The position numbers and the translations under genes were made by a program. A DNA stretch of 64,000 nt. It comes from Clostridiales bacterium. Its GTDB lineage: Bacteria > Bacillota > Clostridia > Peptostreptococcales > Anaerovoracaceae. Shown in pieces: positions 18,741 to 28,174 of the stretch (the first letter of the stretch is position 1; each line of letters opens with the position of its first letter). Under the pieces are notes generated by a model. The model saw nothing but the letters and a program-made list of their open reading frames with translations, did not search any database and had not been told where the DNA came from. Where the stretch lies: positions 1 to 64,000 of the forward strand of contig JAAZCE010000008.1 in the NCBI GenBank assembly GCA_012513435.1. Direction: 5' to 3'.

Positions 18741-19706
18741 TCATCTTCTTATGTCATCTTTCAGGGATTTACCACTGTTTCTTGCATCCGTCGGTGCCAA
18801 AGTCAATCCAACGACTCCTGTAAGTATAAGAACTCCGCAAATGAAATGGTACCAGTAAAGCGGCTCTCCCAAAATCAAGGCGCCTGCTATAATAGACACG
18901 AAAGTAGATGCGCTATTAAAAATAGTGGACTGGACAATTTCCATATGAGCCAGCATGTATGCCATGAACTGAGCCGAAAGAAGTATGCAGAAGGTTCCTA
19001 AAAAGGATACCCATATTACGAAGTCGGAATGGGTAAGCGGTTCCAGGAATCCTTTAATATCACCCTGAATCAGTGCCCTTCCTACAGCAGCGGTGATAAA
19101 TATGACAGAACCTCCCACAGCTATGCAGGTGGTAATCTCTATGGGTTTGAAAACCCCTCTGATATATCGGGCTGACACGTTCTGGCACGCCATGAAAATC
19201 GAACTTATGGTCATCAGTATCAGCCCCGTAAAGTTCAGATGTATGTCTGTAGCGTTGAGTATCACCAGAACCATAAGAGCTGCCACCGTTATCACAACAA
19301 ACACGTTCTGTATGGGGGTGGATTTCTCGCCAAGAGCTGTACGCCCTATAAGCTTGGCAAATATAGGGACCATAGTATAGACAATAGCCCCCTCAATGGA
19401 TGTAGCAAAAAACATGGCAAATATCTGGAATATCATAAACAGTATATAAAATGCCGCTGTTTGATAAAGTTTGAATCTTGGCCTTCCCGGCCTCTTTTCC
19501 GATTTAATGCCAATAGCTCTGCATACCAACAGCCAAAGAGCCACGCCAACCAAAGCAGCTATATATCTGTAGGCAAGTATGGTCAGCGTGTCAGCATAAG
19601 GCACACATTTCTTAATGCCAAAAAACGAAAATCCTATGGAAAAGGTAAACATCATGGCTACTGCATATAATTTTATCTTACTTGTTCCGTCTGTCTTTGC
19701 GGACAT
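18741..19706 (-). CDS. EamA/DMT-family transporter
   Basis: This 321-aa protein has ten hydrophobic helices in two five-helix EamA repeats (first around residues 15-145, second about 155-305) and is a drug/metabolite exporter type. The ATG at 19706 is preferred because AAAGGTG lies 7 nt upstream; a GTG at 19715 is part of that site. It is 15 bp downstream of a 49-aa gene on the same strand and converges on the acyltransferase gene. The substrate is unknown. Confidence 0.85.
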   Translation of the reverse strand: MSAKTDGTSKIKLYAVAMMFTFSIGFSFFGIKKCVPYADTLTILAYRYIAALVGVALWLLVCRAIGIKSEKRPGRPRFKLYQTAAFYILFMIFQIFAMFFATSIEGAIVYTMVPIFAKLIGRTALGEKSTPIQNVFVVITVAALMVLVILNATDIHLNFTGLILMTISSIFMACQNVSARYIRGVFKPIEITTCIAVGGSVIFITAAVGRALIQGDIKGFLEPLTHSDFVIWVSFLGTFCILLSAQFMAYMLAHMEIVQSTIFNSASTFVSIIAGALILGEPLYWYHFICGVLILTGVVGLTLAPTDARNSGKSLKDDIRR

Positions 19707-19721
19707 TCTCAGCACCTTTTA

Positions 19722-19871
19722 TCAGTCCTTCTTGGATTGCTCTATTTGATTTAAGCATTTTCTAGCAATCATATAACCTACTGTCATGTCGATTGCATAA
19801 AGTGTAAGATAAACACTTGTTACCAAAGTAGCGTGCTTTTTATAATTCCAATCTGAAAAAAATTTCTTCAT
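19722..19871 (-). CDS. 49-aa small protein upstream of the EamA transporter
   Basis: The ATG at 19871 is preceded by GGGAGG and opens a 49-codon frame. It begins MKKFFSDWNYKKHA, has one hydrophobic segment (TLVTSVYLTLYAIDMTVGYM) and ends with a charged tail (KCLNQIEQSKKD). It lies 15 bp before the transporter on the same strand. It may be a single-pass partner or leader peptide of the EamA protein. No family is recognised. Confidence 0.6.
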   Translation of the reverse strand: MKKFFSDWNYKKHATLVTSVYLTLYAIDMTVGYMIARKCLNQIEQSKKD

Positions 19872-19987
19872 CAGAATTCCTCCCTTCCTATTTAAACGAA
19901 CCTGTTAATCTATACAGTTATTATACCACATTCCGGGTAAATTAGCGATTATCCTGTCCTACACTTTCACTCATGCCTATGAAGATC

Positions 19988-20016
19988 AAAACAGAGCGTA
20001 TGCCCCTCTGCTCTGT
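19988..20016 (-). terminator. Terminator of the UPF0210/ACT operon
   Basis: On the minus strand ACAGAGC (20016-20010) pairs with GCTCTGT (19997-19991), followed by TTTTGATCTT. Moderate T-run. Confidence 0.5.
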
Positions 20017-20055
20017 CTTTCATCCTGTTTATATGAATTTCAAAAACTCTTTACA

Positions 20056-21414
20056 TCAGTTCTTCAAGCTCTGCACCGGAGCCGGTATCCTACCGCCGCG
20101 GTTTATCATTTCGGCAGAGCTTTTTTCATTTAGCTTCATAATAGGACCACTTCCAAGTAGGCCGCCAAAATCAAGAATTTCGCCTTCATTGTGGCCTATG
20201 GCTGGAATCAGTCTTACGGCCGTGGTCTTGGAATTAATCATGCCAATAGCCGCCTCATCTGCAATTATAGCTGATATGGTTTCGCACGGAGTGTCTCCCG
20301 GAATAACTATCATATCCAAGCCGACGGAACAGACTGCCGTCATTGCCTCCAGCTTTTCGATAGAAAGGCTACCCGATTGGGCTGCAGCAATCATTCCGGC
20401 ATCTTCTGACACTGGGATGAATGCACCGGACAGACCTCCCACATTTGAGGATGCCATAAGCCCGCCTTTTTTGACTGCATCGTTTAGCATAGCCAATGCA
20501 GCTGTAGTTCCATGAGTCCCGCACTGCTCAAGGCCTATTTCTTCCAGTATATATGCTACAGAATCACCTATTGCCGGCGTCGGTGCCAGAGACAGGTCGA
20601 TTATGCCAAAGGGAACCTCCAGTGCTTTTGAGGCTTCGCTGCCTACAAGCTGTCCCATACGCGTTATCTTGAAAGCGGTCTTCTTGATTAAATCCGCCAC
20701 CTCTGAAAGAGGAGCTTCCTTAGGAAGCTTTGCAAGAGCCGCCCTTACAACTCCAGGGCCCGAAACTCCTACGTTTATCACACAGTCAGGCTCTCCTACT
20801 CCATGAAAGGCTCCTGCCATGAAAGGATTGTCCTCAGGGGCATTGCAGAATACAACTAACTTGGCTGCTCCAATGCACTGACGATCCTTTGTAAGAAGGG
20901 CCGTTTCCTTTACAATATTCCCCATAATCTTAACGGCATCCATATTTATCCCTGCCTTAGTTGAGCCTATATTTACAGATGAACATACGAAATCCGTCTC
21001 TGCAAGAGCCCTTGGTATAGAGTCTATAAGCTCTTTGTCCCCTGCCGAAAAGCCCTTATGCACTAGAGCCGAATAGCCCCCTATAAAGTTAACGCCCACT
21101 TCCTTTGCAACCCTGTTAAGGGTCTTTGCATACTTTACAGGGTCCCCGCCTGATGCTGCCAGAAGCATGGCAATAGGTGTTACGGAAATTCTCTTATTTA
21201 CAATAGGTATGCTGTATTTTTTCTCTATCTCTTTTCCCGTCTTCACAAGGTCCTGGGAAAGGCGGTATATCTTATTATACACTTTCTCACATGACCGGTC
21301 TATATCACTGTCGCAGCAATCCAGCAGAGATATGCCCATGGTAATAGTCCTGATGTCTAAATGGTCTTCCCGAATCATAGTGATGGTTTCCATTATATCT
21401 TTAGTATCAAGCAT
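20056..21414 (-). CDS. UPF0210 / PFL-family protein (DUF711)
   Basis: This 452-aa protein belongs to the conserved UPF0210 (DUF711) family, distantly related to the pyruvate formate-lyase barrel; its biochemical function is not established. Recognisable parts are [15 protein letters not shown], the glycine-rich [34 protein letters not shown] and [15 protein letters not shown]. No glycyl-radical motif is present. The ATG at 21414 follows GAGGTG at a 6-nt spacing. It is the second gene after an ACT protein (17 bp apart), the usual arrangement of this family. Confidence 0.9.
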   Translation of the reverse strand: MLDTKDIMETITMIREDHLDIRTITMGISLLDCCDSDIDRSCEKVYNKIYRLSQDLVKTGKEIEKKYSIPIVNKRISVTPIAMLLAASGGDPVKYAKTLNRVAKEVGVNFIGGYSALVHKGFSAGDKELIDSIPRALAETDFVCSSVNIGSTKAGINMDAVKIMGNIVKETALLTKDRQCIGAAKLVVFCNAPEDNPFMAGAFHGVGEPDCVINVGVSGPGVVRAALAKLPKEAPLSEVADLIKKTAFKITRMGQLVGSEASKALEVPFGIIDLSLAPTPAIGDSVAYILEEIGLEQCGTHGTTAALAMLNDAVKKGGLMASSNVGGLSGAFIPVSEDAGMIAAAQSGSLSIEKLEAMTAVCSVGLDMIVIPGDTPCETISAIIADEAAIGMINSKTTAVRLIPAIGHNEGEILDFGGLLGSGPIMKLNEKSSAEMINRGGRIPAPVQSLKN

Positions 21415-21431
21415 GTCTTCACCTCGCAACC

Positions 21432-21695
21432 CTAAATTCTATGCATGGAGTTAAAAATATCTTCATGCATAACATGAACCGTCATTGATGGAACCTCTTT
21501 CTCTATATGGATTCTCAGCTCCTCAAGAGAACAGTTCATCTCATCGATGTTCACTATCATTATCATAGCAAAATATTCGCTTAATATGGACTGAGTCACT
21601 TCTACCACATTAGTATTTGCTTCAGCGCAGGCAGTGCTGACTTTCGCCAGTATACCTACCATGTCTTTACCTATAACCGTTATTACTGCTTTCAT
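21432..21695 (-). CDS. ACT-domain protein, UPF0237 family
   Basis: This 87-aa protein is a single ACT domain ([20 protein letters not shown] at the start, GILAKVS being the ligand-binding turn). It nearly always sits upstream of a UPF0210 gene, as here, and is thought to sense an amino acid or similar ligand for it; the ligand is unknown. Confidence 0.92.
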   Translation of the reverse strand: MKAVITVIGKDMVGILAKVSTACAEANTNVVEVTQSILSEYFAMIMIVNIDEMNCSLEELRIHIEKEVPSMTVHVMHEDIFNSMHRI

Positions 21696-21786
21696 TTTTT
21701 CCCTCCGCTCTGCGAAAAATCCCTGTATTGTCCCTCGTTATTAGTTTACAATTTTAACATAATGCAGCCTAACTGACAATGGATTT

Positions 21787-22869
21787 TTACAGGTACTTCT
21801 CAACCTTATTTTTGTGATGCTCCCTAATCTTATCCTGCCCATACATGACAAGGACGCTGAATAAAAACACGGCTGCAAAAACAATAAGATATGCCCATCC
21901 ACCTGCAAAATTTCCTACGTATGTCTGCCACAGCACAACGACAATTATGTGCAATAAATAAATATACATGCTGAGTCTGCCAAGATAACAGCAGATTTTT
22001 TGCAAACGCTTATTCAAGAATCTGTCTATGGCCGTTATATTCAAATCTCCGCAGATTATGAGGATGGCATAAACAGCTAAATACACAAGAGTATCTTGGT
22101 CACCCATGGCATCTCTCAGCACTATGAGGGCAACAAGCGTTAGGTAAGAAGCAGCCTCGATTATGCTGGCTACTATCCCTTGCTTTTTCGTAAACTCTAT
22201 TTCCCGTAGCTTCTTATATATCCAATACACCAGTGCTCCAAAGGTTATCCCTGCGAATGCTCTCAGAACTCCCAGCATAATGAAGCCACCGACAAGTTCA
22301 TTCCCTACATTAAGAGTGTTGTATTTTTGGATTATGTAACAGTAAATCATTGCCACGGAAAGTGGGCCTATAAAACCGATAAATGCTTTTTTGTGGTGTC
22401 TGGCAAGATAATATGCCGGCACCAGTGCAATGAAAAGCGCCGACAAATACCATCCCGGTGCAATGAGATAGTCAACGTTAAATTGGGGGTTGTGGTTGAA
22501 GCCCAGCATCTGCAGCATGAAAAGTTCCCATTTAAAATGGAATAGCTGAGACATAATTTCATTGACATTTGTAATATTGCTGGTTACCATACGTGTTATG
22601 AACATCAGTACAAATGTAAAAAAGTAAAGTCCGTATATCCTCTTAGCCTTGCCGAATGAATTCCTGATGCTTTCCCCCACCACAGGCTCACTGGTTTTGG
22701 CATCTATACTTTTCATCATGTAGTAGCCCGTTATGCAGAAGAAAAATTCCACAACTATAAATGTTTTAGTAAACAGTGGAGTCTCAACTCCGCAAAACTG
22801 CTCGAAGTGAACAAATAGTACTCCTGCCGCTGCCGCAAATCTTAAAATCTCAATAGAAGCATTCCTCAT
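21787..22869 (-). CDS. Acyltransferase-3 family membrane protein
   Basis: This 360-aa protein with about ten helices is a second acyltransferase-3 member (NASIEILRFAAAAGVLFVHF, then FVVEFFFCITGYYMMKS). It is only distantly similar to the one at 17676. It ends in a basic tail (RHHKNKVEKYL-like, REHHKNKVEKYL). It is monocistronic. It probably modifies a surface glycan or lipid; the target is unknown. Confidence 0.85.
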   Translation of the reverse strand: MRNASIEILRFAAAAGVLFVHFEQFCGVETPLFTKTFIVVEFFFCITGYYMMKSIDAKTSEPVVGESIRNSFGKAKRIYGLYFFTFVLMFITRMVTSNITNVNEIMSQLFHFKWELFMLQMLGFNHNPQFNVDYLIAPGWYLSALFIALVPAYYLARHHKKAFIGFIGPLSVAMIYCYIIQKYNTLNVGNELVGGFIMLGVLRAFAGITFGALVYWIYKKLREIEFTKKQGIVASIIEAASYLTLVALIVLRDAMGDQDTLVYLAVYAILIICGDLNITAIDRFLNKRLQKICCYLGRLSMYIYLLHIIVVVLWQTYVGNFAGGWAYLIVFAAVFLFSVLVMYGQDKIREHHKNKVEKYL

Positions 22870-23140
22870 TTAACCTTAACCTCCTAATGTATGGTGTTTA
22901 TTCCCTGGTTAGAAGCCTGAACGTACCGAATCTACTCAAAGCCCCAATAACTTAGTTAAAGTATACCATATATGCAAATCTAAATCTTCTTATTTTTCTT
23001 CTGGTGCGTGGCGGCAGAAAAACGACGGAAATAATTTGTAATCAATTTTTCTGCCAATTAAGGCCTGCTCATATAGCACTTTGGGCAGAATTTCAAATTT
23101 TTAGGCGTATTGTTTGCAAGGATAGGATAAAAATAACACC
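22870..23140. other. Intergenic stretch without a recognised gene
   Basis: Between the acyltransferase start and the tRNA-Ser promoter I see no convincing frame with a ribosome binding site. An imperfect repeat of ggcagaaaaa and tttttctgcc (about 23011-23056) could form a hairpin. Otherwise nothing was found. Confidence 0.4.
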
Positions 23141-23169
23141 TTGCAAAGACACTGTTTTTTTGCTATATT
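23141..23169 (+). promoter_or_regulatory. Promoter of tRNA-Ser
   Basis: TTGCAA, 17-bp spacer, TATATT, ending 18 bp before the tRNA 5' end. Confidence 0.65.
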
Positions 23170-23187
23170 ATATGAGTGCCTTGAAAT

Positions 23188-23275
23188 GGAGGATTGACCG
23201 AGTGGCTAAGGAGCTCGCCTGGAAAGCGAGTAAGGTGTAACAGCCCCGTGGGTTCGAGTCCCATGTCCTCCGCCA
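23188..23275 (+). tRNA. tRNA-Ser (anticodon GGA)
   Basis: The 88-nt cloverleaf has acceptor arms GGAGGAT / GTCCTCC, D-loop GAGTGGCTAAGGAG, anticodon arm CTCGC-CTGGAAA-GCGAG with anticodon GGA, a long variable arm and a T-arm with GGTTCGAGTCC. The long variable arm and anticodon identify serine (UCC/UCU codons). CCA is encoded. Confidence 0.96.
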
Positions 23276-23315
23276 AAAAATAAATAGCGCCTAAACGGCG
23301 TTATTTATTTTTTTG
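23276..23315 (+). terminator. Terminator of tRNA-Ser
   Basis: AAAAAATAAATAGCGCC pairs with GGCGTTATTTATTTTTT around TAAAC; it follows the tRNA CCA directly. Confidence 0.85.
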
Positions 23316-23472
23316 CAGATATAAATGGGGGATAGCCCCTTGGCTGTTTTGCGCAACTTTAACATTATCTTCACATTAATAACATTGTATTTTCAGTTAA
23401 TTTAGAGTATCCTAATAACATCATGGATTTTATTACAAATGCTATGAACATTTTGAAATCGAGGATAAACAT

Positions 23473-24258
23473 TTGAAATTTGACTTGCATTGCCATACAA
23501 AAGAAGGTTCAATCGATTCGAGGGTTTCCGTCAGAGAATATGCTGGGAAGTTTATGATGCTGGGCTACGATGGCTTCATGATAAGCGACCACAATAGCTA
23601 TCGCGGCTGTAAGTCCTGGGATAAGATAAAAGATGAACCGCAATACGAAAACTTCACAGTTATTCGGGGAATCGAATACGACACGAAGGATGCGGGACAT
23701 GTACTGGTTATCATGCCTGATGGATTGTATCTGAATGTTTTCAGGCTTCGAGGCATGCGCTGCAAAAAGCTCATTAAGACCGTTCACGAATTCGGCGGGA
23801 TTTTGGGTCTTGCCCATCCTTTTGGTGTCAAGACTTCCAGTGCAATGGGTTTTAAGCTCATGAATATGGATCTGATAAAGCATTTTGATTTTATAGAAAC
23901 CTTTAACTACTGTGAATTCCCACGTTCCAATGAACTGGCAGAGCAGCTGGCTCATAAATTTGATATGCCTGCCTTCGGAGGCTCAGATGCTCATACCAGC
24001 ATGTACATAGGTATGGCATCTACCATAATTGATGCCCATATAAAATGTAACAACGATTTTATAGCTGCTGTGAAGTGCCACGTTCCTATTTACACCGAGG
24101 GAACTGAGAGAGGCATAACGAAAAAAGCTCAACGCAAGGAGCACTGGACAGGACAGATTGGTTATATGCTCTACAACCGTGGCATCGGAAAAATCAGATG
24201 TATTCACAGAAAGTATCAGCACCATAAACTTTTTAGCATGGTTCATCAAAACCATTAA
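23473..24258 (+). CDS. PHP-domain phosphoesterase
   Basis: This 261-aa protein has the PHP metal-site pattern: FDLHCHTKEGSIDS at the start, SDHNSYRG, RGIEYD, GLAHPFG and GGSDAHTS near residue 175. PHP enzymes hydrolyse phosphoesters such as 3',5'-nucleotides, RNA ends or histidinol phosphate; which applies is not clear. The start is a TTG at 23473 with GAGG 8 nt upstream; no ATG lies nearby in frame. A likely promoter is TTGTAT-17-TATCCT at about 23387-23415. It is monocistronic. Confidence 0.85.
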   Translation: MKFDLHCHTKEGSIDSRVSVREYAGKFMMLGYDGFMISDHNSYRGCKSWDKIKDEPQYENFTVIRGIEYDTKDAGHVLVIMPDGLYLNVFRLRGMRCKKLIKTVHEFGGILGLAHPFGVKTSSAMGFKLMNMDLIKHFDFIETFNYCEFPRSNELAEQLAHKFDMPAFGGSDAHTSMYIGMASTIIDAHIKCNNDFIAAVKCHVPIYTEGTERGITKKAQRKEHWTGQIGYMLYNRGIGKIRCIHRKYQHHKLFSMVHQNH

Positions 24259-24272
24259 TATGATTTACAAAG

Positions 24273-24296
24273 GCAAGAGGCTGCTCTTGCTTTTTA
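24273..24296 (+). terminator. Terminator of the PHP gene
   Basis: GCAAGAG pairs with CTCTTGC around GCTG, then TTTTTATTTT. It lies directly against the 3' end of the converging gene at 24300. Confidence 0.8.
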
Positions 24297-24299
24297 TTT

Positions 24300-25148
24300 T
24301 CACGCTATCTTCAACTGATTTTCCCGTCCATCGTAATAGTATATATTATCAGATAAGAATTCTCCCTCATGGCATACCTCGCGCATACTTTCAATCAGCA
24401 TATCCTTAGCAGCAAGCAGGCTAATATACCTTATCCCCACCACTACGAACTCATGGAGTGATGTAGGAATAATATAATAGTTTCCCTTGACCTTATCGTA
24501 CATTTCCCCCAGCACATCTGAGTGGGCTATGTAGGCTGAGCCATGAAGTCCATGGCTGTTGCTTATTATATAAAACATCTCCCCCATGTTCTTCATGTTC
24601 ATAGGAAAAAGCCTTCTCGTATTCTCAAGGGCCATATCAAACAGCTCATTTTCCTCCAGATTTATTTCATCCATTATACTATTGTTCAGAACCACAGTTC
24701 CGTACCCGTTGCCTTCCCGCTGCATTATAAAGCGATATATTATGGAAAAATCAAGGATATCCCTATGAGGCAAGCCCTCAAGCAGCTCCTTGTTCTTCTC
24801 CGTATTTACTATGTTCATTACTATTTTATCCTTGTTGGCAACAAAATCCATAACTAGGTCCTGATCGTTAAATTGGGCAAAGTTATTGACTATGATATCC
24901 GCCAGATAATGAAGAAGGCTCTCCATATCCTGTTCCTCTCCAAAGGCGGTGTATACCTCACTTAAAGGAATTGCAGGGCACACAAAGGTAGAGCCTTTTT
25001 CCTTAGTTGGAGCAATGGTCAGAAAATCTCTCTCCTGGTTTATCTTATGTTTCTTATCGATTTTCACCTTATATTCGCCAAACCAGGCGGGCAGATACTC
25101 AGTAATGCGTTCTTGTACGATTCCTACAAATATTTCATAGCTTATCAT
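24300..25148 (-). CDS. DUF5688-like protein
   Basis: This 282-aa protein, without membrane segments or a signal peptide, resembles the DUF5688 family common in Clostridia, which has no known function. The start is the ATG at 25148 behind GAGGGGGATG. It contains many acidic and hydrophobic residues; notable stretches are VMNIVNTEKNKELLEGLPH, FIMQREGNGYGTVVLNNSIM and YYIIPTSLHEFVVV. It is transcribed alone after the thrC terminator. The family call is from memory and only moderately sure. Confidence 0.6.
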   Translation of the reverse strand: MISYEIFVGIVQERITEYLPAWFGEYKVKIDKKHKINQERDFLTIAPTKEKGSTFVCPAIPLSEVYTAFGEEQDMESLLHYLADIIVNNFAQFNDQDLVMDFVANKDKIVMNIVNTEKNKELLEGLPHRDILDFSIIYRFIMQREGNGYGTVVLNNSIMDEINLEENELFDMALENTRRLFPMNMKNMGEMFYIISNSHGLHGSAYIAHSDVLGEMYDKVKGNYYIIPTSLHEFVVVGIRYISLLAAKDMLIESMREVCHEGEFLSDNIYYYDGRENQLKIA

Positions 25149-25241
25149 TTTTTCATCCCCCTCAACGTTTACATTATTTTCTTTACTTGTAATAATATGT
25201 AACATACCATAATTTACATATTATGTCAATTAGTTTGCACT

Positions 25242-25280
25242 AAAAAGCTGCAACGGCCCGGTGGGCTGATGCAGCTTTTT
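25242..25280 (-). terminator. Terminator of the coaB-coaC-thrC operon
   Basis: Perfect arms AAAAAGCTGCA and TGCAGCTTTTT, with an inner GCCC/GGGC stem, lie 21 bp after the thrC stop. Confidence 0.85.
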
Positions 25281-25300
25281 AACGTTTATATATCTATCTT

Positions 25301-26779
25301 CTATTTTACGCTTCCTTCTACCGCCTTCTTCATTTCAGGAATTTCTATTATTCCCTCGTGGCGAACAACCTTCTTATCAAGGTCTTTAAGCCCTCTCGGA
25401 ACTCTTGCTCCGGTCTTGGCCTCAACGGCCTTTATATATTCAAAGCCGTTCTCTTCCTCCTCAAGGCCTATGGACTGGGCAACGCTTTCTGCAAACTTAT
25501 AGGCACTTGCCGTCGATGCAATAAGGGCAGCAGTCTTATCACCTGTCTCTGCCACATAATCGCTGTAAACCTTATAAGCCACAGCCGTATGGGTATCCAT
25601 AAGATAGCCTTCTTCCTCGTACATTCTGCCAATGGTCTTGTTAGTCTCATCTACCGTTGCAAATCCTCCATAAAAAGGCTTTAGACCTTCCTTTACCTTA
25701 GGGCTCACTTTGTACTTCTTCTCACTTTCCAGAGAAGCCATTAGAGCCTTGACCTCATCGCCGTCTCCCCCGGCTAAATGATAGAGAAGCCTTTCCAGAT
25801 TGCTGGAAATCAGTATATCCATAGACGGTGAATTGGTCAGATAAAAATCTCTGTTTATATCATAAACTCCCGTATTGAAGAAGTCCGTCAACACCTTGTT
25901 TTCGTTGGAGGCGCAGATAAACCTGTTTACCGGAACACCCATCTGCCCAGCGTAATAAGCCGCCAGAATGTTGCCGAAGTTGCCTGTAGGGACCACTATG
26001 TTAATCTTGTCACCATCCTTGATAACGCCCCTCTCTACCAGCTTAGCATAGCCGTAAACGTAGTAAGCCACCTGAGGCACAAGACGTCCGATATTTATGG
26101 AATTGGCCGAGGAAAGCCTACAGCCCATTGCCGCCAGCTTCTTTGCAAAATCCTCGTCGTTAAAAATCTTTTTTACCCCTGTCTGAGCATCGTCGAAGTT
26201 ACCCTGTATTGCAAAGACATGGGTGTTGTCGCCTTCTTGAGTTATCATCTGCCTCTGTTGCACCTGGCTGACGCCTCGGTTAGGGAAGAAGACTATTATT
26301 TCTGTTCCCGGCACATCTGCGAAGCCTTCAAGTGCTGCCTTCCCCGTGTCACCTGAGGTTGCCGTCAAAATACATATTTTCTTATCTTCCTTCTCCTTCT
26401 TCATAGCAGTGGTCAGAAGGTAAGGCAGTATGGAAAGAGCCATGTCCTTAAAGGCTGCCGTCTTGCCGTGATAAAGCTCCAGAAAATGAGCGCCTCCAGC
26501 TAATGTAACGGGGACGATTTCCTTTTCCTCAAATTTGGAGTCGTAGGCACCGTCAACACAATAGCTAATTTCTTCGGCCGTGTAATCAGTAAAAAACGCC
26601 TTGATAATCTCATACGCCACTTCCTTATATGGTTTACCTGTAAGCTTGCTTATCTCCACAGGCATGGCAGGTACCCTGTCGGGGACGTAAAGCCCTTTGT
26701 CTTCAGCTATTCCCTGAATAACGGCCTGTGCCGCTGTCTTAGTATTTTCGCTTCCTCTTGTACTGTTGTATTTTATCAT
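25301..26779 (-). CDS. thrC: Threonine synthase
   Basis: This PLP enzyme turns O-phosphohomoserine into threonine. The 492-aa protein is of the long form. It has YNSTRGSENTKTAAQAVIQG at the N terminus, the PLP lysine in HGKTAAFKDMALS, TATSGDTGKAALEGF, and the glycine-rich phosphate loop VPTGNFGNILAAYYAG. It overlaps coaC by 4 bp, which links threonine and CoA synthesis genes in one transcript; no reason for this pairing is evident. Confidence 0.97.
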   Translation of the reverse strand: MIKYNSTRGSENTKTAAQAVIQGIAEDKGLYVPDRVPAMPVEISKLTGKPYKEVAYEIIKAFFTDYTAEEISYCVDGAYDSKFEEKEIVPVTLAGGAHFLELYHGKTAAFKDMALSILPYLLTTAMKKEKEDKKICILTATSGDTGKAALEGFADVPGTEIIVFFPNRGVSQVQQRQMITQEGDNTHVFAIQGNFDDAQTGVKKIFNDEDFAKKLAAMGCRLSSANSINIGRLVPQVAYYVYGYAKLVERGVIKDGDKINIVVPTGNFGNILAAYYAGQMGVPVNRFICASNENKVLTDFFNTGVYDINRDFYLTNSPSMDILISSNLERLLYHLAGGDGDEVKALMASLESEKKYKVSPKVKEGLKPFYGGFATVDETNKTIGRMYEEEGYLMDTHTAVAYKVYSDYVAETGDKTAALIASTASAYKFAESVAQSIGLEEEENGFEYIKAVEAKTGARVPRGLKDLDKKVVRHEGIIEIPEMKKAVEGSVK

Positions 26780-27312
26780 TCCCTGCTCCCTTCAATGGCC
26801 TCCACAATATCATCCACATCGGCAAGAGCACCCTTGCCAAAAACGCCGCATGCCAGCAAAGACTCCTTTGGCTCGATAACTCTATACCCGTAGTTCTTAA
26901 GTTTCTCTATGTTTACCTGGACGATTGGATTTTCGTACATATTGGTATTCATGGCAGGAGCAATGTAAATCGGCGTAATGTTCGCCGCTGCCATGATCGT
27001 TGCACTGAGAAGGTCGTCAGCTATACCTGACGCTATCTTCCCTATAATATTTGCAGATGCAGGCGCTATAACAAGTACGTCTGCATTTTGTGCCAAATCT
27101 ATATGCTTAACTTCCTTAGGATTTCCTTCTTCAAAAAATTCCATATAGACCTTGTTCTTGCTTAAGGTCTGCAAAGTCAAAGGTGTTATAAACTGGCTTC
27201 CGCCGTCTGTAAGTACCACGTGAACGTCGTGTCCTTCCTTTGCAAGTTTGCTAGTAATGTCAGCTGCCTTGTAGGCCGATATGCTTCCTGTAACTCCCAA
27301 AACTATATTCAT
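26776..27312 (-). CDS. coaC: Phosphopantothenoylcysteine decarboxylase (separate CoaC)
   Basis: This flavoprotein decarboxylates 4'-phosphopantothenoylcysteine in CoA synthesis. The 178-aa protein has the HFCD-family signs VLGVTGSISAYKAADI, the active-site histidine in VKHIDLAQNADV, the substrate loop APAMNTNMYENP and the CGVFGKGAL cysteine segment. In most bacteria this domain is fused to the ligase as CoaBC; here it is a free protein, as in streptococci and enterococci. It overlaps coaB and thrC by 4 bp each. Confidence 0.93.
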   Translation of the reverse strand: MNIVLGVTGSISAYKAADITSKLAKEGHDVHVVLTDGGSQFITPLTLQTLSKNKVYMEFFEEGNPKEVKHIDLAQNADVLVIAPASANIIGKIASGIADDLLSATIMAAANITPIYIAPAMNTNMYENPIVQVNIEKLKNYGYRVIEPKESLLACGVFGKGALADVDDIVEAIEGSRE

Positions 27313-28019
27313 TCGTCTTCCTTTCCCTCACAAAGGCGGATTGTCCTACGGGCAATCATCTCTGCGATTTCTTCGTTATTTTCCATTATATCATATGTCT
27401 TATCCCTGTGTATAAGATAACCTCTGTGAAAATCCCTGCCAATCTCTTTCAGATCGTTGGCAAGTACAAAATCACAATCGTTCTTCTTGAGAAGCCTATA
27501 CCCTATATCTATAAGCTCTTCGTGAGGCACATTGCTCAGAAGTTTGAATCCTACCAAATGTGTATTGGGTCTAGTTTTCTTAATAGTGCTTATAACCTTA
27601 GGGGAGCGCTTCATGTGTATCACAAGGTCATCTATGTCCGAGCTGATTTTGTTCCCAGAAAGGTCTGCCTTGACATCTTCAACACCTCTTATCCTGTCAA
27701 GCGTAGTCACTTCATTTACCATATAATCGCTTACTGCCATCGCATGAATTACTGCATCTATTTTCTCGGCCCCAAGAAGCAGGTCAAGTTCCTTCTGCAA
27801 ATCCATTACGCCGCCTATAGTCCGAGGCTCCACCTTGTCATCCTCCACATAGGCTGCCCTCGTACCGTGTAAGTAATAAATCCTGTCTATTCTGTCGCCA
27901 TAGTCTCGCAGCAAGGCTTCACCGATAGCATGACCCAGTCTTCCTGTGGAAGAATTGGTAATGGTTCTCACATCATCTATCCTTTCGCTTGTACCTCCGG
28001 CTGTAATGATTATTTTCAT
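27309..28019 (-). CDS. coaB: Phosphopantothenate-cysteine ligase (separate CoaB)
   Basis: It joins cysteine to 4'-phosphopantothenate. With the ATG at 28019 behind AAGGAGAAAT it is 236 aa. The N terminus IIITAGGTSERIDDVRTITN-SSTGRLG is the nucleotide-binding segment of the stand-alone CoaB type; HAMAVSDYMVNEV and HLVGFKLLSNV are also typical. It is the first gene of the coaB-coaC-thrC operon behind a near-consensus promoter. Confidence 0.93.
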   Translation of the reverse strand: MKIIITAGGTSERIDDVRTITNSSTGRLGHAIGEALLRDYGDRIDRIYYLHGTRAAYVEDDKVEPRTIGGVMDLQKELDLLLGAEKIDAVIHAMAVSDYMVNEVTTLDRIRGVEDVKADLSGNKISSDIDDLVIHMKRSPKVISTIKKTRPNTHLVGFKLLSNVPHEELIDIGYRLLKKNDCDFVLANDLKEIGRDFHRGYLIHRDKTYDIMENNEEIAEMIARRTIRLCEGKEDE

Positions 28020-28056
28020 TATTTCTCCTTGTTTTTTAATGGGTCGTTTGGATTGA

Positions 28057-28085
28057 ATTATAGACTTTTCAATAGGCAATGTCAA
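28057..28085 (-). promoter_or_regulatory. Promoter of coaB-coaC-thrC
   Basis: On the minus strand TTGACA (28085-28080), 17-bp spacer, TATAAT (28062-28057): a consensus housekeeping promoter, 38 bp before coaB. Confidence 0.85.
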
Positions 28086-28174
28086 CTTATCGTGTTATTT
28101 TTTCACTGTTTATGATATACTGTTTATTGCAATAAAAAAACTGATTTATTATCGTAATAAAAGGAGACTTTCAT

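Noticed and set aside
23004..23240. Plus-strand frame of 78 codons
   Set aside because: It runs into the tRNA-Ser gene and lacks a ribosome binding site.
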